NCBI GenBank assembly: GCA_018266105.1
Contig: JAFEBA010000069.1
Location: 1 to 64,000 of the forward strand
Length of the DNA stretch: 64,000 nt
Direction of reading: 5' to 3'
Origin: a bacterium
GTDB lineage: Bacteria; Vulcanimicrobiota; Xenobia; Xenobiales; JADMJV01
The notes under the pieces were generated by a model. That model worked only from the letters and a program-made list of their open reading frames with translations, was not told the origin of the DNA and searched no databases. Numbering within the stretch: position 1 is the first letter of the stretch; the number at the start of each line of letters is the position of its first letter. The position numbers and the translations under genes are program-made. This document shows positions 25,085 through 33,099 of the stretch, in pieces.

Positions 25085-25834
25085 ATGTCTGAGTTCTTAG
25101 TCGCCAAGTTTTTAGATGAGATGGCTGGACTGAAGCGCCTGGGCGACACCTTGAACAAATTTCAGGCGCTGCTCGACGCATGTTCGGAGCATCTGAGCGG
25201 TAAGAAGGCGGAATTCACCCTTCTGACTCTCTCTAAGAACAGTCCGGTAGATTTTACGCTGGCTCCTAAGTCCGCTTCCCAGGTGGTGGACAAAGCGGTT
25301 AGCTTCATCGCTCAAACTGTGGAGGACATCAATAAAGGGAAGCAGCCACAGTGCCCGGAGAAGCTGCTAAAAGTGTTCCTGGTGGGGAGCCGGTTCGAGC
25401 TCGGCTACGGCGAGATCAAAGTGCAGACTTCTGATCTGTTCGAGTCCAACCTTAGAGGTCTACTGAGCAAGAAACGCCGGGAATTCCAGGTAGTCCGCGG
25501 ACGAGTCGTGGCGATCGACATTCACGATAAGCGTGAGTTCCGGATCTTTCCTCGCCTGGCCAAGCCAGTAAAATGCCAGTTCGAACCCCACCAGTTTGAT
25601 GAGGTCCGCGATGCTATTGGGAAGATTGCTGAAGTCTCTGGTGTCGCATTGATTTGGAAGGGCGACCCAAGCCCAACCGTGATCAAGGTTGACAGCATAA
25701 AAGTGGTTGAGAGGCGGCCGGCGCCCCCCAGAAGCCTTCGAGGACTCGGGGCCAGAGATTACGCCGGGATAGACTCTGTTGCGCACGTGCGGGCTATACG
25801 TGAAGAGTTTGAGCAGGGGTTCGGCGGTGGCTAA
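25085..25834 (+). CDS. Unknown protein preceding a PIN toxin; possible antitoxin or partner
   Basis: A 249-residue soluble protein of no family I recognise. The N-terminal ~80 residues look helical. The middle (FLVGSRFELGYGEIKVQ, REFQVVRGRVVAIDIHDKREFRIFPRLAKPVKCQFEP) is beta-rich. The C-terminal part (LIWKGDPSPTVIKVDSIKVVERR) may be a beta hairpin. Its stop overlaps the GTG start of the PIN gene by 8 bp (GTGGCTAA), so the pair is translationally coupled as in many toxin-antitoxin modules, but it is much larger than usual antitoxins. It may instead be a sensing or RNA-binding partner. Confidence 0.65.
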   Translation: MSEFLVAKFLDEMAGLKRLGDTLNKFQALLDACSEHLSGKKAEFTLLTLSKNSPVDFTLAPKSASQVVDKAVSFIAQTVEDINKGKQPQCPEKLLKVFLVGSRFELGYGEIKVQTSDLFESNLRGLLSKKRREFQVVRGRVVAIDIHDKREFRIFPRLAKPVKCQFEPHQFDEVRDAIGKIAEVSGVALIWKGDPSPTVIKVDSIKVVERRPAPPRSLRGLGARDYAGIDSVAHVRAIREEFEQGFGGG

Positions 25835-26306
25835 AGCGAAACCGCCAAAGGTCTATTGGGACTCGTGCATTTTTTTGGCCCTGCTCAAGAACGAGACTTA
25901 CCATGGCGAACGGGCCCTACGTCATATGGACGACATGTATCAGGCGTGTCTGAAAGGGGACCTCGATATTGTCACCTCGGCTCTCTGGCGCCTGGAAGTA
26001 TTGCTTGAACGTCACGTCCAACGGGATACCCACCAACTAATGGAAGACGCCTTTCACAATGAGGTCTTCCTTTCTGTGTCTGCCACTGAGCAGATTTTTA
26101 GCAAAGTGGCAGAGCTGCGATTTCAACTCGGGATTGACAAAAAGACTCTGCTACTGGGCGACGCGATTCATGTGGCCACCGCACTATGCATGGGGTGCCC
26201 AGTTCTTTACAGCACAGACAAGCACATGCTAGGAGTCGCCGGTTTGATCCCTGGCCTCCGTATAGAAAAGCCTCAAGCCGCTCCCGAACTTTTTGATGAA
26301 GCGTAG
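25827..26306 (+). CDS. PIN-domain ribonuclease (VapC-like)
   Basis: About 159 residues from GTG 25827. PIN features are the first acidic residue in VYWDSCIFLALL (Asp12), the middle Glu in TSALWRLEVL, and the late acidic pair in LLLGDAIHVATALCMGCPVLYSTDKHM. These four acids would hold Mg2+ for RNA cleavage. PIN toxins usually cut tRNA or rRNA and are held by a co-encoded antitoxin; the overlapping upstream gene is the candidate here. The next gene's ATG lies inside this one's end, extending the coupled unit. Confidence 0.85.
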   Translation: MAKAKPPKVYWDSCIFLALLKNETYHGERALRHMDDMYQACLKGDLDIVTSALWRLEVLLERHVQRDTHQLMEDAFHNEVFLSVSATEQIFSKVAELRFQLGIDKKTLLLGDAIHVATALCMGCPVLYSTDKHMLGVAGLIPGLRIEKPQAAPELFDEA

Positions 26307-26835
26307 CACCTTAGCCCTTCTCCTAGTCCTCACCCTGGTCGCCGGAGCCGATCAACTCCGCGGCCTGGTCGACGACGTCCACGACGGCGACACCGTCCGC
26401 CTGCGCACCGACCATGGCCTGGTCCGGGTCCGCCTTGAGTCCATCGACGCCCCCGAGCTGAAGCAGCCGGGCGGCGTCCAGTCCCGGGACTACCTCCGCC
26501 AGCTGGCGCCGCTCAACCATCCCATCCTGGTGGAGGTCACCGGCCAAGACAAATACCATCGGACCCTAGGCATCGTCTTTCGCAACGGCCAGAACCTGAA
26601 CTTGGCCATGGTGCGCAGCGGCCACGCCTGGGCCTACCGCAAATACTGCCACACCCAAGCCTTTTACGATGCCGAACACCAGGCGCAGGTCGCGCACGCC
26701 GGCATCTGGGCATCCTCGACGACGCCCCAGCCGCCTTGGGAATTTCGCCACATGCCAAAACCCCCGAAGACCAAGAGGACCGAGTTCTCCCACGCCACTG
26801 AAGGAAATTCACAGTATAAATATACTAGTAGATAG
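26296..26835 (+). CDS. Secreted thermonuclease-like (SNase) protein
   Basis: About 179 residues: Sec signal peptide (TLALLLVLTLVAGA) then a staphylococcal-nuclease OB fold. DGDTVRLR, VRVRLESIDAPE (active-site Arg and Glu) and KYHRTLGIVF (second Arg) are in the right order, followed by NLAMVRSGHAWAYRKYC and AQVAHAGIWA. It would degrade DNA or RNA outside the cytosol with Ca2+. The ATG at 26296 overlaps the end of the PIN gene by 11 bp. Its base composition is clearly more GC-rich than the two preceding genes, hinting at a different origin. Confidence 0.85.
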   Translation: MKRSTLALLLVLTLVAGADQLRGLVDDVHDGDTVRLRTDHGLVRVRLESIDAPELKQPGGVQSRDYLRQLAPLNHPILVEVTGQDKYHRTLGIVFRNGQNLNLAMVRSGHAWAYRKYCHTQAFYDAEHQAQVAHAGIWASSTTPQPPWEFRHMPKPPKTKRTEFSHATEGNSQYKYTSR

Positions 26836-27006
26836 TGAACGAAAATCGACATCCTTATGGCGTCGGCATCATGCGGCCATGATCGAACAAAGTTGTGGTG
26901 TCATGATTTTCAAACACAAAATATGGGACTAGACTGACTGACCCCCGATCACCTATTATCGTCAAACGGAACCAGTATACATACTACCACAGAGGGGTCA
27001 AAGACG
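26836..27006 (+). other. AT-rich spacer with a small inverted repeat
   Basis: A gene-free stretch between the nuclease and metalloprotease genes. AGTAT-AC-ATACT (about 26973-26984) lies about 25 bp before the protease start and could be an operator. I see no other feature and no open frame with a good start. Confidence 0.4.
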
Positions 27007-27696
27007 ATGAAAAACCAGGCTATCCTCCCGAGCGAAATCAAGCCGAGCCTTAGCGCATTCAGGAACCGTCAGGGTTGCTACCACAAGCACCGCCACCGCT
27101 ACCAACTGCAGCAACTGGAGCTTCTGCAGAACTCCGAGAAATGGGATGTGCCCGGCCAGGCGCTGGCCCACATCCTGCAGACCCTAGACCTGCGCCTGGT
27201 CCAGTCCTACTTGCCGCCCGACCGGTGGGCCGAGATTGACTTCGAGGCGCGAGTGATCCGGGTGGCCACCGACCTGGAGGCGCAGCTCCACCACCCGAGC
27301 GCCACCCAGCGTGTCCTGATCGACAGCGTGACGCATGAGTTGGCCCACTGGGTGCTGAAGCACAAGCCGGGGCGGGACGGGGTGCAGAAGGCGAACTGGG
27401 AAGTGGAGGCCACGGTCTGGACCTACCAGTTCCTGGCGCCGTGGTGGCTACTCGACGGCCGCTCCGAAATTCGGGCCATGCAGAAAGGCGGACTGACCGA
27501 GCGGAAGCAGCTGGCGCTGATCTACGAACTGAGCGACTGGTTCGGGGTCACCCGCTCGTTTATGATCCGGGCGCTGGAGCTTTACGGGATTCTCGAGTTC
27601 GGAGTTTTGGAATACCGGAAGACGGCCAGGCCGCGGAGCGGGCCCGAGTTGGTCAAGCACTTGCTAGAGGACAGCCGGCGGGCGGTGGGGGCTTAG
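27007..27696 (+). CDS. ImmA/IrrE-type zinc metalloprotease
   Basis: A protein of 229 residues. The zinc site HELAHW (His110, Glu111, His114) sits in a helix, with downstream VEATVWTYQFLAPWWLL supplying the likely third ligand Glu, as in ImmA/IrrE. The C-terminal ~45 residues (LALIYELSDWFGVTRSFMIRALELYGIL) form the usual helical segment after the protease core. In mobile elements such proteases cleave a repressor of the ImmR type to induce excision or stress genes. No ImmR-like HTH gene is next to it, so its target is unknown; the antitoxin-like protein or the integrase remnant are possible. Confidence 0.85.
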   Translation: MKNQAILPSEIKPSLSAFRNRQGCYHKHRHRYQLQQLELLQNSEKWDVPGQALAHILQTLDLRLVQSYLPPDRWAEIDFEARVIRVATDLEAQLHHPSATQRVLIDSVTHELAHWVLKHKPGRDGVQKANWEVEATVWTYQFLAPWWLLDGRSEIRAMQKGGLTERKQLALIYELSDWFGVTRSFMIRALELYGILEFGVLEYRKTARPRSGPELVKHLLEDSRRAVGA

Positions 27697-27942
27697 TCCC
27701 GTTTCGCGTAAAACGCGTCCAAGTTGTCCAATTTCATGATAAGTGTCACAGGGGTCATCAGGGTATCACCTAGTCATCCAGAGTGCCTTGACGCACCCTT
27801 AGGGACATCCACAGGGGTATTTTCATACTTTCGATCGGTATTCGCCTACCACATGATCTGAAATTTGTCAAGTGGTAAACCCTTGACAAGGACTAAAATT
27901 GTAAGATAAGATTTCAACTGTAAACGTCCCACCTAGCCTCTG
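27697..27942 (+). other. AT-rich regulatory spacer upstream of the Abi gene
   Basis: A 246-bp non-coding stretch. It contains CCACAGAG/CCACAGGGG-like words and the block CACAGGGGTCATCAGGG, and a near-inverted repeat around TTGTCAAGTGGTAAACCCTTGACAA. The latter overlaps the promoter -35 at 27883 and may bind a regulator. No coding signal is seen. Confidence 0.4.
27883..27912 (+). promoter_or_regulatory. Promoter of the Abi gene
   Basis: Perfect -35 TTGACA (27883-27888), an 18-bp AT-rich spacer, and TAAGAT (27907-27912). The -35 forms an inverted repeat TTGTCAAG...CTTGACAA with sequence just upstream, a possible operator. Confidence 0.65.
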
Positions 27943-28905
27943 GTGGAGAGAAATCTCCGCTATGCGCAACCTGGTGGGTCATTTTATTTTCGGGGTTTTT
28001 CGTTGTCCTACGCTAAGTTACCGCTAACTTTTGTCGACCAGCTTGCGCTCCTTGAACGAAGAGGGATGCAGTTTCACGATAAGGCAAAGGCTCTAGAGCG
28101 GCTTACCTGTATCAATTACTATAGGCTCAGAGCCTACTGGCTGCCTTTCGAAACCCCACCTCCATCCGGTTCAACTGAACCCCATCACTTCAGGGCGGGC
28201 ACTTATTTCGAGGACATCATAGACCTCTATCGTTTTGACCGTAAGCTTCGTTTGCTGTTTATCGACGCCGTCGAGAGAGTCGAGGTTGCACTGCGAACGC
28301 AGTTGGCCACAGTCTTATGTAACGCATACGGGCTTGATGCCCACCAGAAGCCCGAGAACTTTCACAATAAGAAGACGCATCGTGAAGGGGTAGCGAAGCT
28401 TCTATACGAGTATGGTCGCAGCAAAGAGACCTTTGCGAAGCATCACCAAGACAAATACTCGGACTTGTTGACGCCTCCGCTTTGGGTAAGCGCTGAGCTT
28501 TTGACGCTCGGAGAACTGTCTAGGTGGTTTGACAATATTGGTAAGCGGGCCGACAAGACCACTATTGCTGATGTCTTCGGCATGCCAGCAACTTACTTAG
28601 GCATGTATCTTCAGGCCCTTACCCTTGTGAGGAACCTCTCTGCCCATCACAGTAGACTTTGGAATAGAAGTCTATCCAATAAGTTACCCGCACCCGACTC
28701 TGATCTGAGCGCCTTGGCTCAAAAAAAGCACTTTACTTCCGAGCATCACCTTTTCAACTGCATTCTGGCAACCGGTCACGCTCTGGACAAAATCTCGCCA
28801 GGCCACTCTTGGCGTCGACGGATGAGAGAGGCCCTTGATGAACACTCAGCCGTCGACGTTCACAGCATGGACTTCCATCCTGACTGGAAAACCCTTATCA
28901 GCTAA
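27943..28905 (+). CDS. Abi family (AbiD/AbiF-like) HEPN abortive-infection protein
   Basis: Up to 320 residues from GTG 27943. The family's usual start region, a short basic lead then LPLTFVDQLALLERRGM, points to TTG 28003 as a likelier start. The order of conserved blocks is that of Abi_2 proteins: LTCINYYRLRAYWLPF, FEDIIDLYRFDRKLRLLFIDAVERVEVALR, and LVRNLSAHHSRLWNR. The last holds an R-x4-H HEPN motif, suggesting RNA cleavage. These proteins stop phage by shutting down infected cells. It has its own promoter and is the last gene in the element. Confidence 0.88.
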   Translation: MERNLRYAQPGGSFYFRGFSLSYAKLPLTFVDQLALLERRGMQFHDKAKALERLTCINYYRLRAYWLPFETPPPSGSTEPHHFRAGTYFEDIIDLYRFDRKLRLLFIDAVERVEVALRTQLATVLCNAYGLDAHQKPENFHNKKTHREGVAKLLYEYGRSKETFAKHHQDKYSDLLTPPLWVSAELLTLGELSRWFDNIGKRADKTTIADVFGMPATYLGMYLQALTLVRNLSAHHSRLWNRSLSNKLPAPDSDLSALAQKKHFTSEHHLFNCILATGHALDKISPGHSWRRRMREALDEHSAVDVHSMDFHPDWKTLIS

Positions 28906-28923
28906 TGGACACCGCAATGGACA
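28905..28923 (+). repeat. TGGACA direct repeats, right end of the element
   Basis: TGGACA at 28905 and 28918 (13 bp apart), starting on the last base of the Abi gene's stop codon. They mirror the four copies at the left end. Confidence 0.6.
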
Positions 28924-28981
28924 ATTTTCAGAGAATATCCCGCTAAATACTTCCGAAAAGGCATCCTGAGGGGTGTCGTGT

Positions 28982-29030
28982 CGACTTTTAATCGGGTGGT
29001 CGCGGGTTCGAATCCCGCCCGGCCCACCAA
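28982..29030 (+). repeat. attR: 49-bp direct repeat of the tRNA-Lys(UUU) 3' end
   Basis: Identical to 23990-24038 but not preceded by a tRNA 5' half, so it is the distal attachment site rather than a gene. Confidence 0.95.
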
Positions 29031-29032
29031 CA

Positions 29033-29057
29033 AAGCCTCGCGCAAGCGGGGCTTTTT
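29033..29057 (+). terminator. Displaced native tRNA-cluster terminator
   Basis: AAGCCTCGC-GCAA-GCGGGGCTT stem-loop ends in TTTTT. It sits right after attR, as expected for the original terminator of the tRNA operon before integration. The convergent pseudopilin operon ends just beyond it. Confidence 0.88.
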
Positions 29058-29070
29058 GGTTTCCGGGGGT

Positions 29071-29832
29071 TCAGGGAAGATCGGGCAGGACTTGAAAACG
29101 GTAGCTTTGGGTGAACTTCGAGTTGCTCAAAGACTGATTGCCAATGGCGATTTCACGTCGGGCTCTGGCCAGTTCCACCGCTTGAATGGAAATATCCACG
29201 CCCCCGTCCTGCGCCTGAGCATCGAAGGCCAGCAGTTGGCGAGCCAAGACCGTGACCGTCTGGTCGGGGGTGTCTCTCACCACGCTAAAGTCCAGCTGAT
29301 TGGGGGCTTTCAGATAGCTGGCAATGGCGCTGGAGGGGATCAAGACTTCTGGGCCCGACCCGGACTGGTAACGGATCTCCTTGCGAATCAGGACCTTGTG
29401 CGCACAGAAGTCGTCCAATCCAGAGGGTCCACCGGGCTGGCAGGTGATTCCGGCCAGGCTATCGTGCTGCTGCGGCTTGATACTGTAATAGAGTATGTTC
29501 TTCTTCCAGGCCGGATTGCCGGCATTGTCGCGAGTGGGCTTTCCACTCGCGTCCAGGCAAGAAAGAAACCACAAGGCCTTTCCCTCAGCCAAACCCGCCG
29601 CCGACACAGGAACATCGCAGGTCTCAAGCTTCGACTTCGAGGTCTGCAAGAGATCGCGACGCAACCAGTGGGCGGCTCGCTTGAGCTGGGTGGAGGCATC
29701 CACGGAGCCCACCGTATGCCGCAGTGCACTCTCGCTATAATGGGTGGCCAGTGCCAGCAAAAGTAGCATTCCGCTGAGAACGGCCAGGCTAATCAGGCTT
29801 TCGAGCAGGCTAAATCCACGCCGCGAGTTCAT
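29071..29832 (-). CDS. Type IV pilin/pseudopilin-like protein (PilW/GspJ-type)
   Basis: A 253-residue protein with a type III signal: short basic start SRRGFSLLESLISLAVLSGMLLLLALA, where Gly-Phe is the prepilin peptidase site and Glu+5 is present. The periplasmic body has Cys pairs (ETCDVPVSA, FLSCLD, GITCQPGG, DDFCAHK). The VVRDTPDQTVTVLARQLLAFDAQAQDGG segment is typical of minor pilins. It would be processed and assembled in a type IV pilus or type II secretion pseudopilus. Third in a tightly overlapping operon (ATGA overlap). Confidence 0.8.
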   Translation of the reverse strand: MNSRRGFSLLESLISLAVLSGMLLLLALATHYSESALRHTVGSVDASTQLKRAAHWLRRDLLQTSKSKLETCDVPVSAAGLAEGKALWFLSCLDASGKPTRDNAGNPAWKKNILYYSIKPQQHDSLAGITCQPGGPSGLDDFCAHKVLIRKEIRYQSGSGPEVLIPSSAIASYLKAPNQLDFSVVRDTPDQTVTVLARQLLAFDAQAQDGGVDISIQAVELARARREIAIGNQSLSNSKFTQSYRFQVLPDLP

Positions 29833-30287
29833 CTTTCGTGCACCAGACGGATGCAGTCATACTGGAGTTTCCCATAGCCCTGGCGCTGGTTGTTGGACTG
29901 ACCCCACCAGCTGAGGTGCAACCGGACCACCTTGACTCGATTCTGGGTGGAGGAGCCGCCGATGTTTTGACCGGCCGGACTCTGAGCGGTTTCGGCATCC
30001 ATTCGATAAGCAAAATCGGTCCTGTTGAGAACATAAGAGCCTTCTCGGTAAGCCGGACCTGAGGCGGGATACTCGTGATTCCAGAACTCGTCGTGCTCCC
30101 GCTGAGCACGTTCGATCAAGTTGGACAGAATATGGTCGGCGGCCGCCTGTCCGGCCGACAAGTCCACCGTTTTGCGCTGCCCACGCAGCAGACCAAGAGA
30201 AAGGCCGACCACCGCCAGCAATGCCACAGCACAAAGGAAAACAGCCAAAAGGACCTCAGCCAGTGAAAACCCGCGACGCGATATCAT
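29829..30287 (-). CDS. Type IV pilin/pseudopilin-like protein (PilV/GspI-type)
   Basis: A 152-residue protein with the prepilin leader SRRGFSLAEVLLAVFLCAVALLAVVG: Gly-Phe cleavage site, Glu+5. A short helix and small periplasmic domain follow (DHILSNLIERAQREHDEF...). It overlaps the gene before it by one base (TGATG) and the gene after it by 4 bp, so all three are made together as minor pilins. Confidence 0.8.
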   Translation of the reverse strand: MISRRGFSLAEVLLAVFLCAVALLAVVGLSLGLLRGQRKTVDLSAGQAAADHILSNLIERAQREHDEFWNHEYPASGPAYREGSYVLNRTDFAYRMDAETAQSPAGQNIGGSSTQNRVKVVRLHLSWWGQSNNQRQGYGKLQYDCIRLVHER

Positions 30288-32461
30288 CAGTGTACGGCGA
30301 GGAAAATCAGAGCCAACTTCGCGCTACTGATGCTGGAGTCGCGCGGAACCAGACTGGCCGGGTCATACAGAAACTGAGCGTTGCCGACCTTGAGATCCAC
30401 CTTCCCGGTGGGATGAGCGGTCAGAAAGCGATTGGTGGGGAGGAGACTGAAAATTGAGGATGTCGCATTCCAGGCACTCGGAAGTCGCTTGGAGGGCGCT
30501 CGGGGGCTACCACCGGGGTAGCTCCCCGCAGGATCGCCACCATAAGCGGTCAGGACGCCATTGAGGAAAAAGTTGCTTTTGCCCAGGTTCGCATTCACAC
30601 CCCCCTGAGCGTAGACCACTCCCGAGAAAGCCACGTCGGATGGAGTCAAGGGAAAGGGCGGCTGCACCTGCAAAAACTGCAGGAAGAGAGGGGTTGTGAT
30701 CTGCAGGCTGACCGGATTTCCAGCCAGGTCGAGGCCCGAAGCGGCCGTAGTGGCGGAAGGGTCAAAGCTACTCTGGACGGCCGAACTCGCCTGGGCGTAG
30801 GTCGGATCCGTGCTGAAAGCTCCACTGGCCAGCGAGAGCGCCGAGTTCTGGAAGGGGTAAGAGAAGGCGCTCGAGTCGGTCAGGCTGTTACTCAGCGAGA
30901 GATTATTGAAGTTTTTAGGAGCCTGGGGACGGGTGTCGGAACTCAGAGAGCTCACATTGAGCTGGAACGTATTGCCCAGAAAAAAGGTGTTGTAGAGACT
31001 GATCTGGGGTGAGGGCGGGGGTAGAATGTTGACGTCTCCCCGAGCGTAGAGCGCGATATTGCTCTCTGGATCGGCCTCGAAAACACTGCTGGCCTGAATC
31101 CCAATCTGGCCCGAACTGGCAAGAGAACCTTTGCCTTTGGAGCAACCGGTCAGAACGATATGACTATCGGAGCCAGAATTCGCCACCAGGGCGGGCTGCT
31201 GCGAGTTGCTGGAGTCAAAATACTGTAAGGGGCGATTGCCCGCCAGTAGCAAGTCGGAATCGGCCACCACCGCAAAGGAACTGACTCCAGTGGGCGAGTC
31301 GGACACGTGAACCTTACCCCGAATGACCGTGGTCAGGGAGCCAGGCTCCAGATCCAAGCCAGTACCGCTGAAACCGGGCAAAGCGGACAGGTCGGTGGGA
31401 TTGGCCAGCACCTGGGTCGGAGGCCCGCTGGGTAGATTTCCATCGAAAGCCGTATCGTAATAGTGCAATTCGCGGGTGCCGGAGGCATTCTCATGCCAGA
31501 CGTAGGTACCGCCGGGAACGTGGGTATCCGCGGGATTCTGCTGCACCAAGGAATTGAAGGTCAACCTTGGCCAATGAGGATCCTGCTGAACAAAGCTCTC
31601 GTGGCCGGGACTATAAGTGCCGCCCCCGGAAACACTGACCTGACCGCCCGGGCCCAATGTGAACTGAACCCCTTTGTTGGCCACAAATTGGCCCTGCACG
31701 GTCATGTCGCCGCTGATCACTCGGATGCCGGGCATCCGGTCGTCGGTCGAGTCGACGATAATCTTGCCCTCTGTCTGGGTGGAATCCGAGCCGACCGCCT
31801 GGGCGGCAAATCCGCCGGCGGCGTACAGAACAGAGTCATGAATGGCCATCTCTTCACGACAGAGCACCGTATCGGCCACCTGCACCTGGCAGCGGGCGGT
31901 ATCGGCCGGGGCATCCGATTGACAACCCTGGCCGGCCAGCCCGATCACCCTGATGTCGGCACAGAATCGGGGCACGGATTCGGTGGGCGAACTGCCGGAG
32001 ACGGGATAATGTCCACCGCCTGAGGTCGGGCGCGCCACCTGTGCGCGCGCGCTACCGCTCAAGTTGTTCAGGCTGACCCAGGGAGTGTCCAGAAAAAAGC
32101 CTGGATCCTGGTTGCCGTCTTGGGCACTGAAACGAATCTGGAACTGGCTCTTGGTGCCGTCCTGGGCGGTCAAGGTGCCCACTACGTTGCCGTGGTCTTC
32201 CACCACGTGCAGCGAAGGGGTATCCACCATCACAGCATTGCCGTCCCCTCGCCAATGAATGTTCTCTTGCAAGCGGCTCCAGGCGTAATTCGCACCGGAT
32301 CGGGCAGCCTGAACGGCGGCCTCTTTGTCGCGGGAGTGCACCGTTTCAGCCAGATCAACCGGGAGCATCTTGAGGGCGGCGCCCAAAAACATGGAGATGA
32401 CCAGCACTGAAAGCATGACCAGGACCAGAGCAAATGCTCTCCGACGTTGATATTTAAGCAT
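30287..32461 (-). CDS. Very large PilX/GspK-like minor pilin with an extended periplasmic domain
   Basis: A 724-residue protein starting with a basic N-terminus and a single hydrophobic helix (AFALVLVMLSVLVISMFLGAALKML) like PilX or GspK, which lack a standard prepilin site. An AVQAARSGANYAWSRLQ segment follows, typical of PilX. The remaining ~600 residues are Ser/Gly/Asn/Pro-rich with beta repeats (VSGGGTYSPGHE, VIRGKVHVSDSPTG, SGVVYAQGGVNANLG), an unusually large periplasmic or surface-exposed domain. It leads the three-gene operon. A cell-surface or sensing tip role is plausible. Confidence 0.75.
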   Translation of the reverse strand: MLKYQRRRAFALVLVMLSVLVISMFLGAALKMLPVDLAETVHSRDKEAAVQAARSGANYAWSRLQENIHWRGDGNAVMVDTPSLHVVEDHGNVVGTLTAQDGTKSQFQIRFSAQDGNQDPGFFLDTPWVSLNNLSGSARAQVARPTSGGGHYPVSGSSPTESVPRFCADIRVIGLAGQGCQSDAPADTARCQVQVADTVLCREEMAIHDSVLYAAGGFAAQAVGSDSTQTEGKIIVDSTDDRMPGIRVISGDMTVQGQFVANKGVQFTLGPGGQVSVSGGGTYSPGHESFVQQDPHWPRLTFNSLVQQNPADTHVPGGTYVWHENASGTRELHYYDTAFDGNLPSGPPTQVLANPTDLSALPGFSGTGLDLEPGSLTTVIRGKVHVSDSPTGVSSFAVVADSDLLLAGNRPLQYFDSSNSQQPALVANSGSDSHIVLTGCSKGKGSLASSGQIGIQASSVFEADPESNIALYARGDVNILPPPSPQISLYNTFFLGNTFQLNVSSLSSDTRPQAPKNFNNLSLSNSLTDSSAFSYPFQNSALSLASGAFSTDPTYAQASSAVQSSFDPSATTAASGLDLAGNPVSLQITTPLFLQFLQVQPPFPLTPSDVAFSGVVYAQGGVNANLGKSNFFLNGVLTAYGGDPAGSYPGGSPRAPSKRLPSAWNATSSIFSLLPTNRFLTAHPTGKVDLKVGNAQFLYDPASLVPRDSSISSAKLALIFLAVH

Positions 32462-32677
32462 GAATAAAAGCTACCAGACTTTTGGGCCACTTTCCAGACG
32501 CCGCACAATAAGCGAAGCTAACAAAAGCCAACAATAACCTACTGATCGACAGGCTGACTCGGACCGGGCGCGCGCTGTCCAATCCGAAATCGCCCAGACT
32601 CTTCCCTGGCGAGCAGAGCCGTCTTTTTGTTCAGGCCGCTACTGATTTCTTGGAATCAGTCGGGAGCCGGTCACTTT

Positions 32678-33013
32678 CTACTTCGACTTGCGTACGGGCA
32701 TCGAAGCAGCCCAAATGGCCTGTAACAATGCCGGCACCGGAAGGGCCATAATGGCGTAGACCAACCCGTCGCCGACTCGAATCCAAGCGCCACTCTGGTC
32801 CTGAAAGAGGAACTTACCGGTGGTGAACCAGTCCAGCAGACACAGGCAACCGATCAGTGCAGCGATTGTGTAGCCCATTTGAGAGCCGACCTGGTTGGCC
32901 CGTTGGGCGGGTTCGTGACCGGCCGCGGCTCCCAGAATAATGATTCGGGTCATCAGGTAGGGACCCGGGAAGATCGCCACCAGGGCGAACAAAAACCACT
33001 GGTAAACATCCAT
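32678..33013 (-). CDS. Small integral membrane protein
   Basis: A 111-residue protein with three hydrophobic stretches (WFLFALVAIFPGPYLM, GYTIAALIGCLCLLDWF, GLVYAIMALPVPALLQAIWAA) joined by short charged loops. No family recognised. Divergent from the ATP-grasp gene. The 216-bp space on its downstream side holds a 9-bp hairpin (32641-32660) without a T-run and no gene. Confidence 0.55.
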   Translation of the reverse strand: MDVYQWFLFALVAIFPGPYLMTRIIILGAAAGHEPAQRANQVGSQMGYTIAALIGCLCLLDWFTTGKFLFQDQSGAWIRVGDGLVYAIMALPVPALLQAIWAASMPVRKSK

Positions 33014-33099
33014 ACTTAAGACCTTAACCTGGTTGAACCAAAAGTCAATCCCGGCCCGCCCGGAGGGTGAATGAGGGCGCGGCGGGGAAGCGCAGGCCC

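Larger units (their letters stand above)
23990..29030 (+). mobile_element. Integrated element at tRNA-Lys(UUU), about 5 kb
   Basis: The element is bounded by 49-bp direct repeats of the tRNA-Lys 3' end (23990-24038 and 28982-29030). Contents in order: terminator, TGGACA iterons, an integrase remnant, a small membrane protein, an unknown protein with a PIN ribonuclease and an exported nuclease, an ImmA/IrrE-type protease, an Abi/HEPN protein, and more TGGACA iterons. Several genes and spacers are more AT-rich than the surrounding chromosome. No complete tyrosine recombinase or replication gene is present, so the element looks decayed or dependent on functions supplied elsewhere. Confidence 0.92.

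Noticed and set aside
28982-29030. A sixth tRNA gene
   Set aside because: Only the 3' part of tRNA-Lys(UUU) is present; the 5' acceptor strand and D-arm are missing, so it is attR.
28978-29766. Plus-strand frame starting in the right attachment repeat
   Set aside because: Begins in tRNA-derived sequence, crosses a terminator and is antisense to a clear pseudopilin gene.
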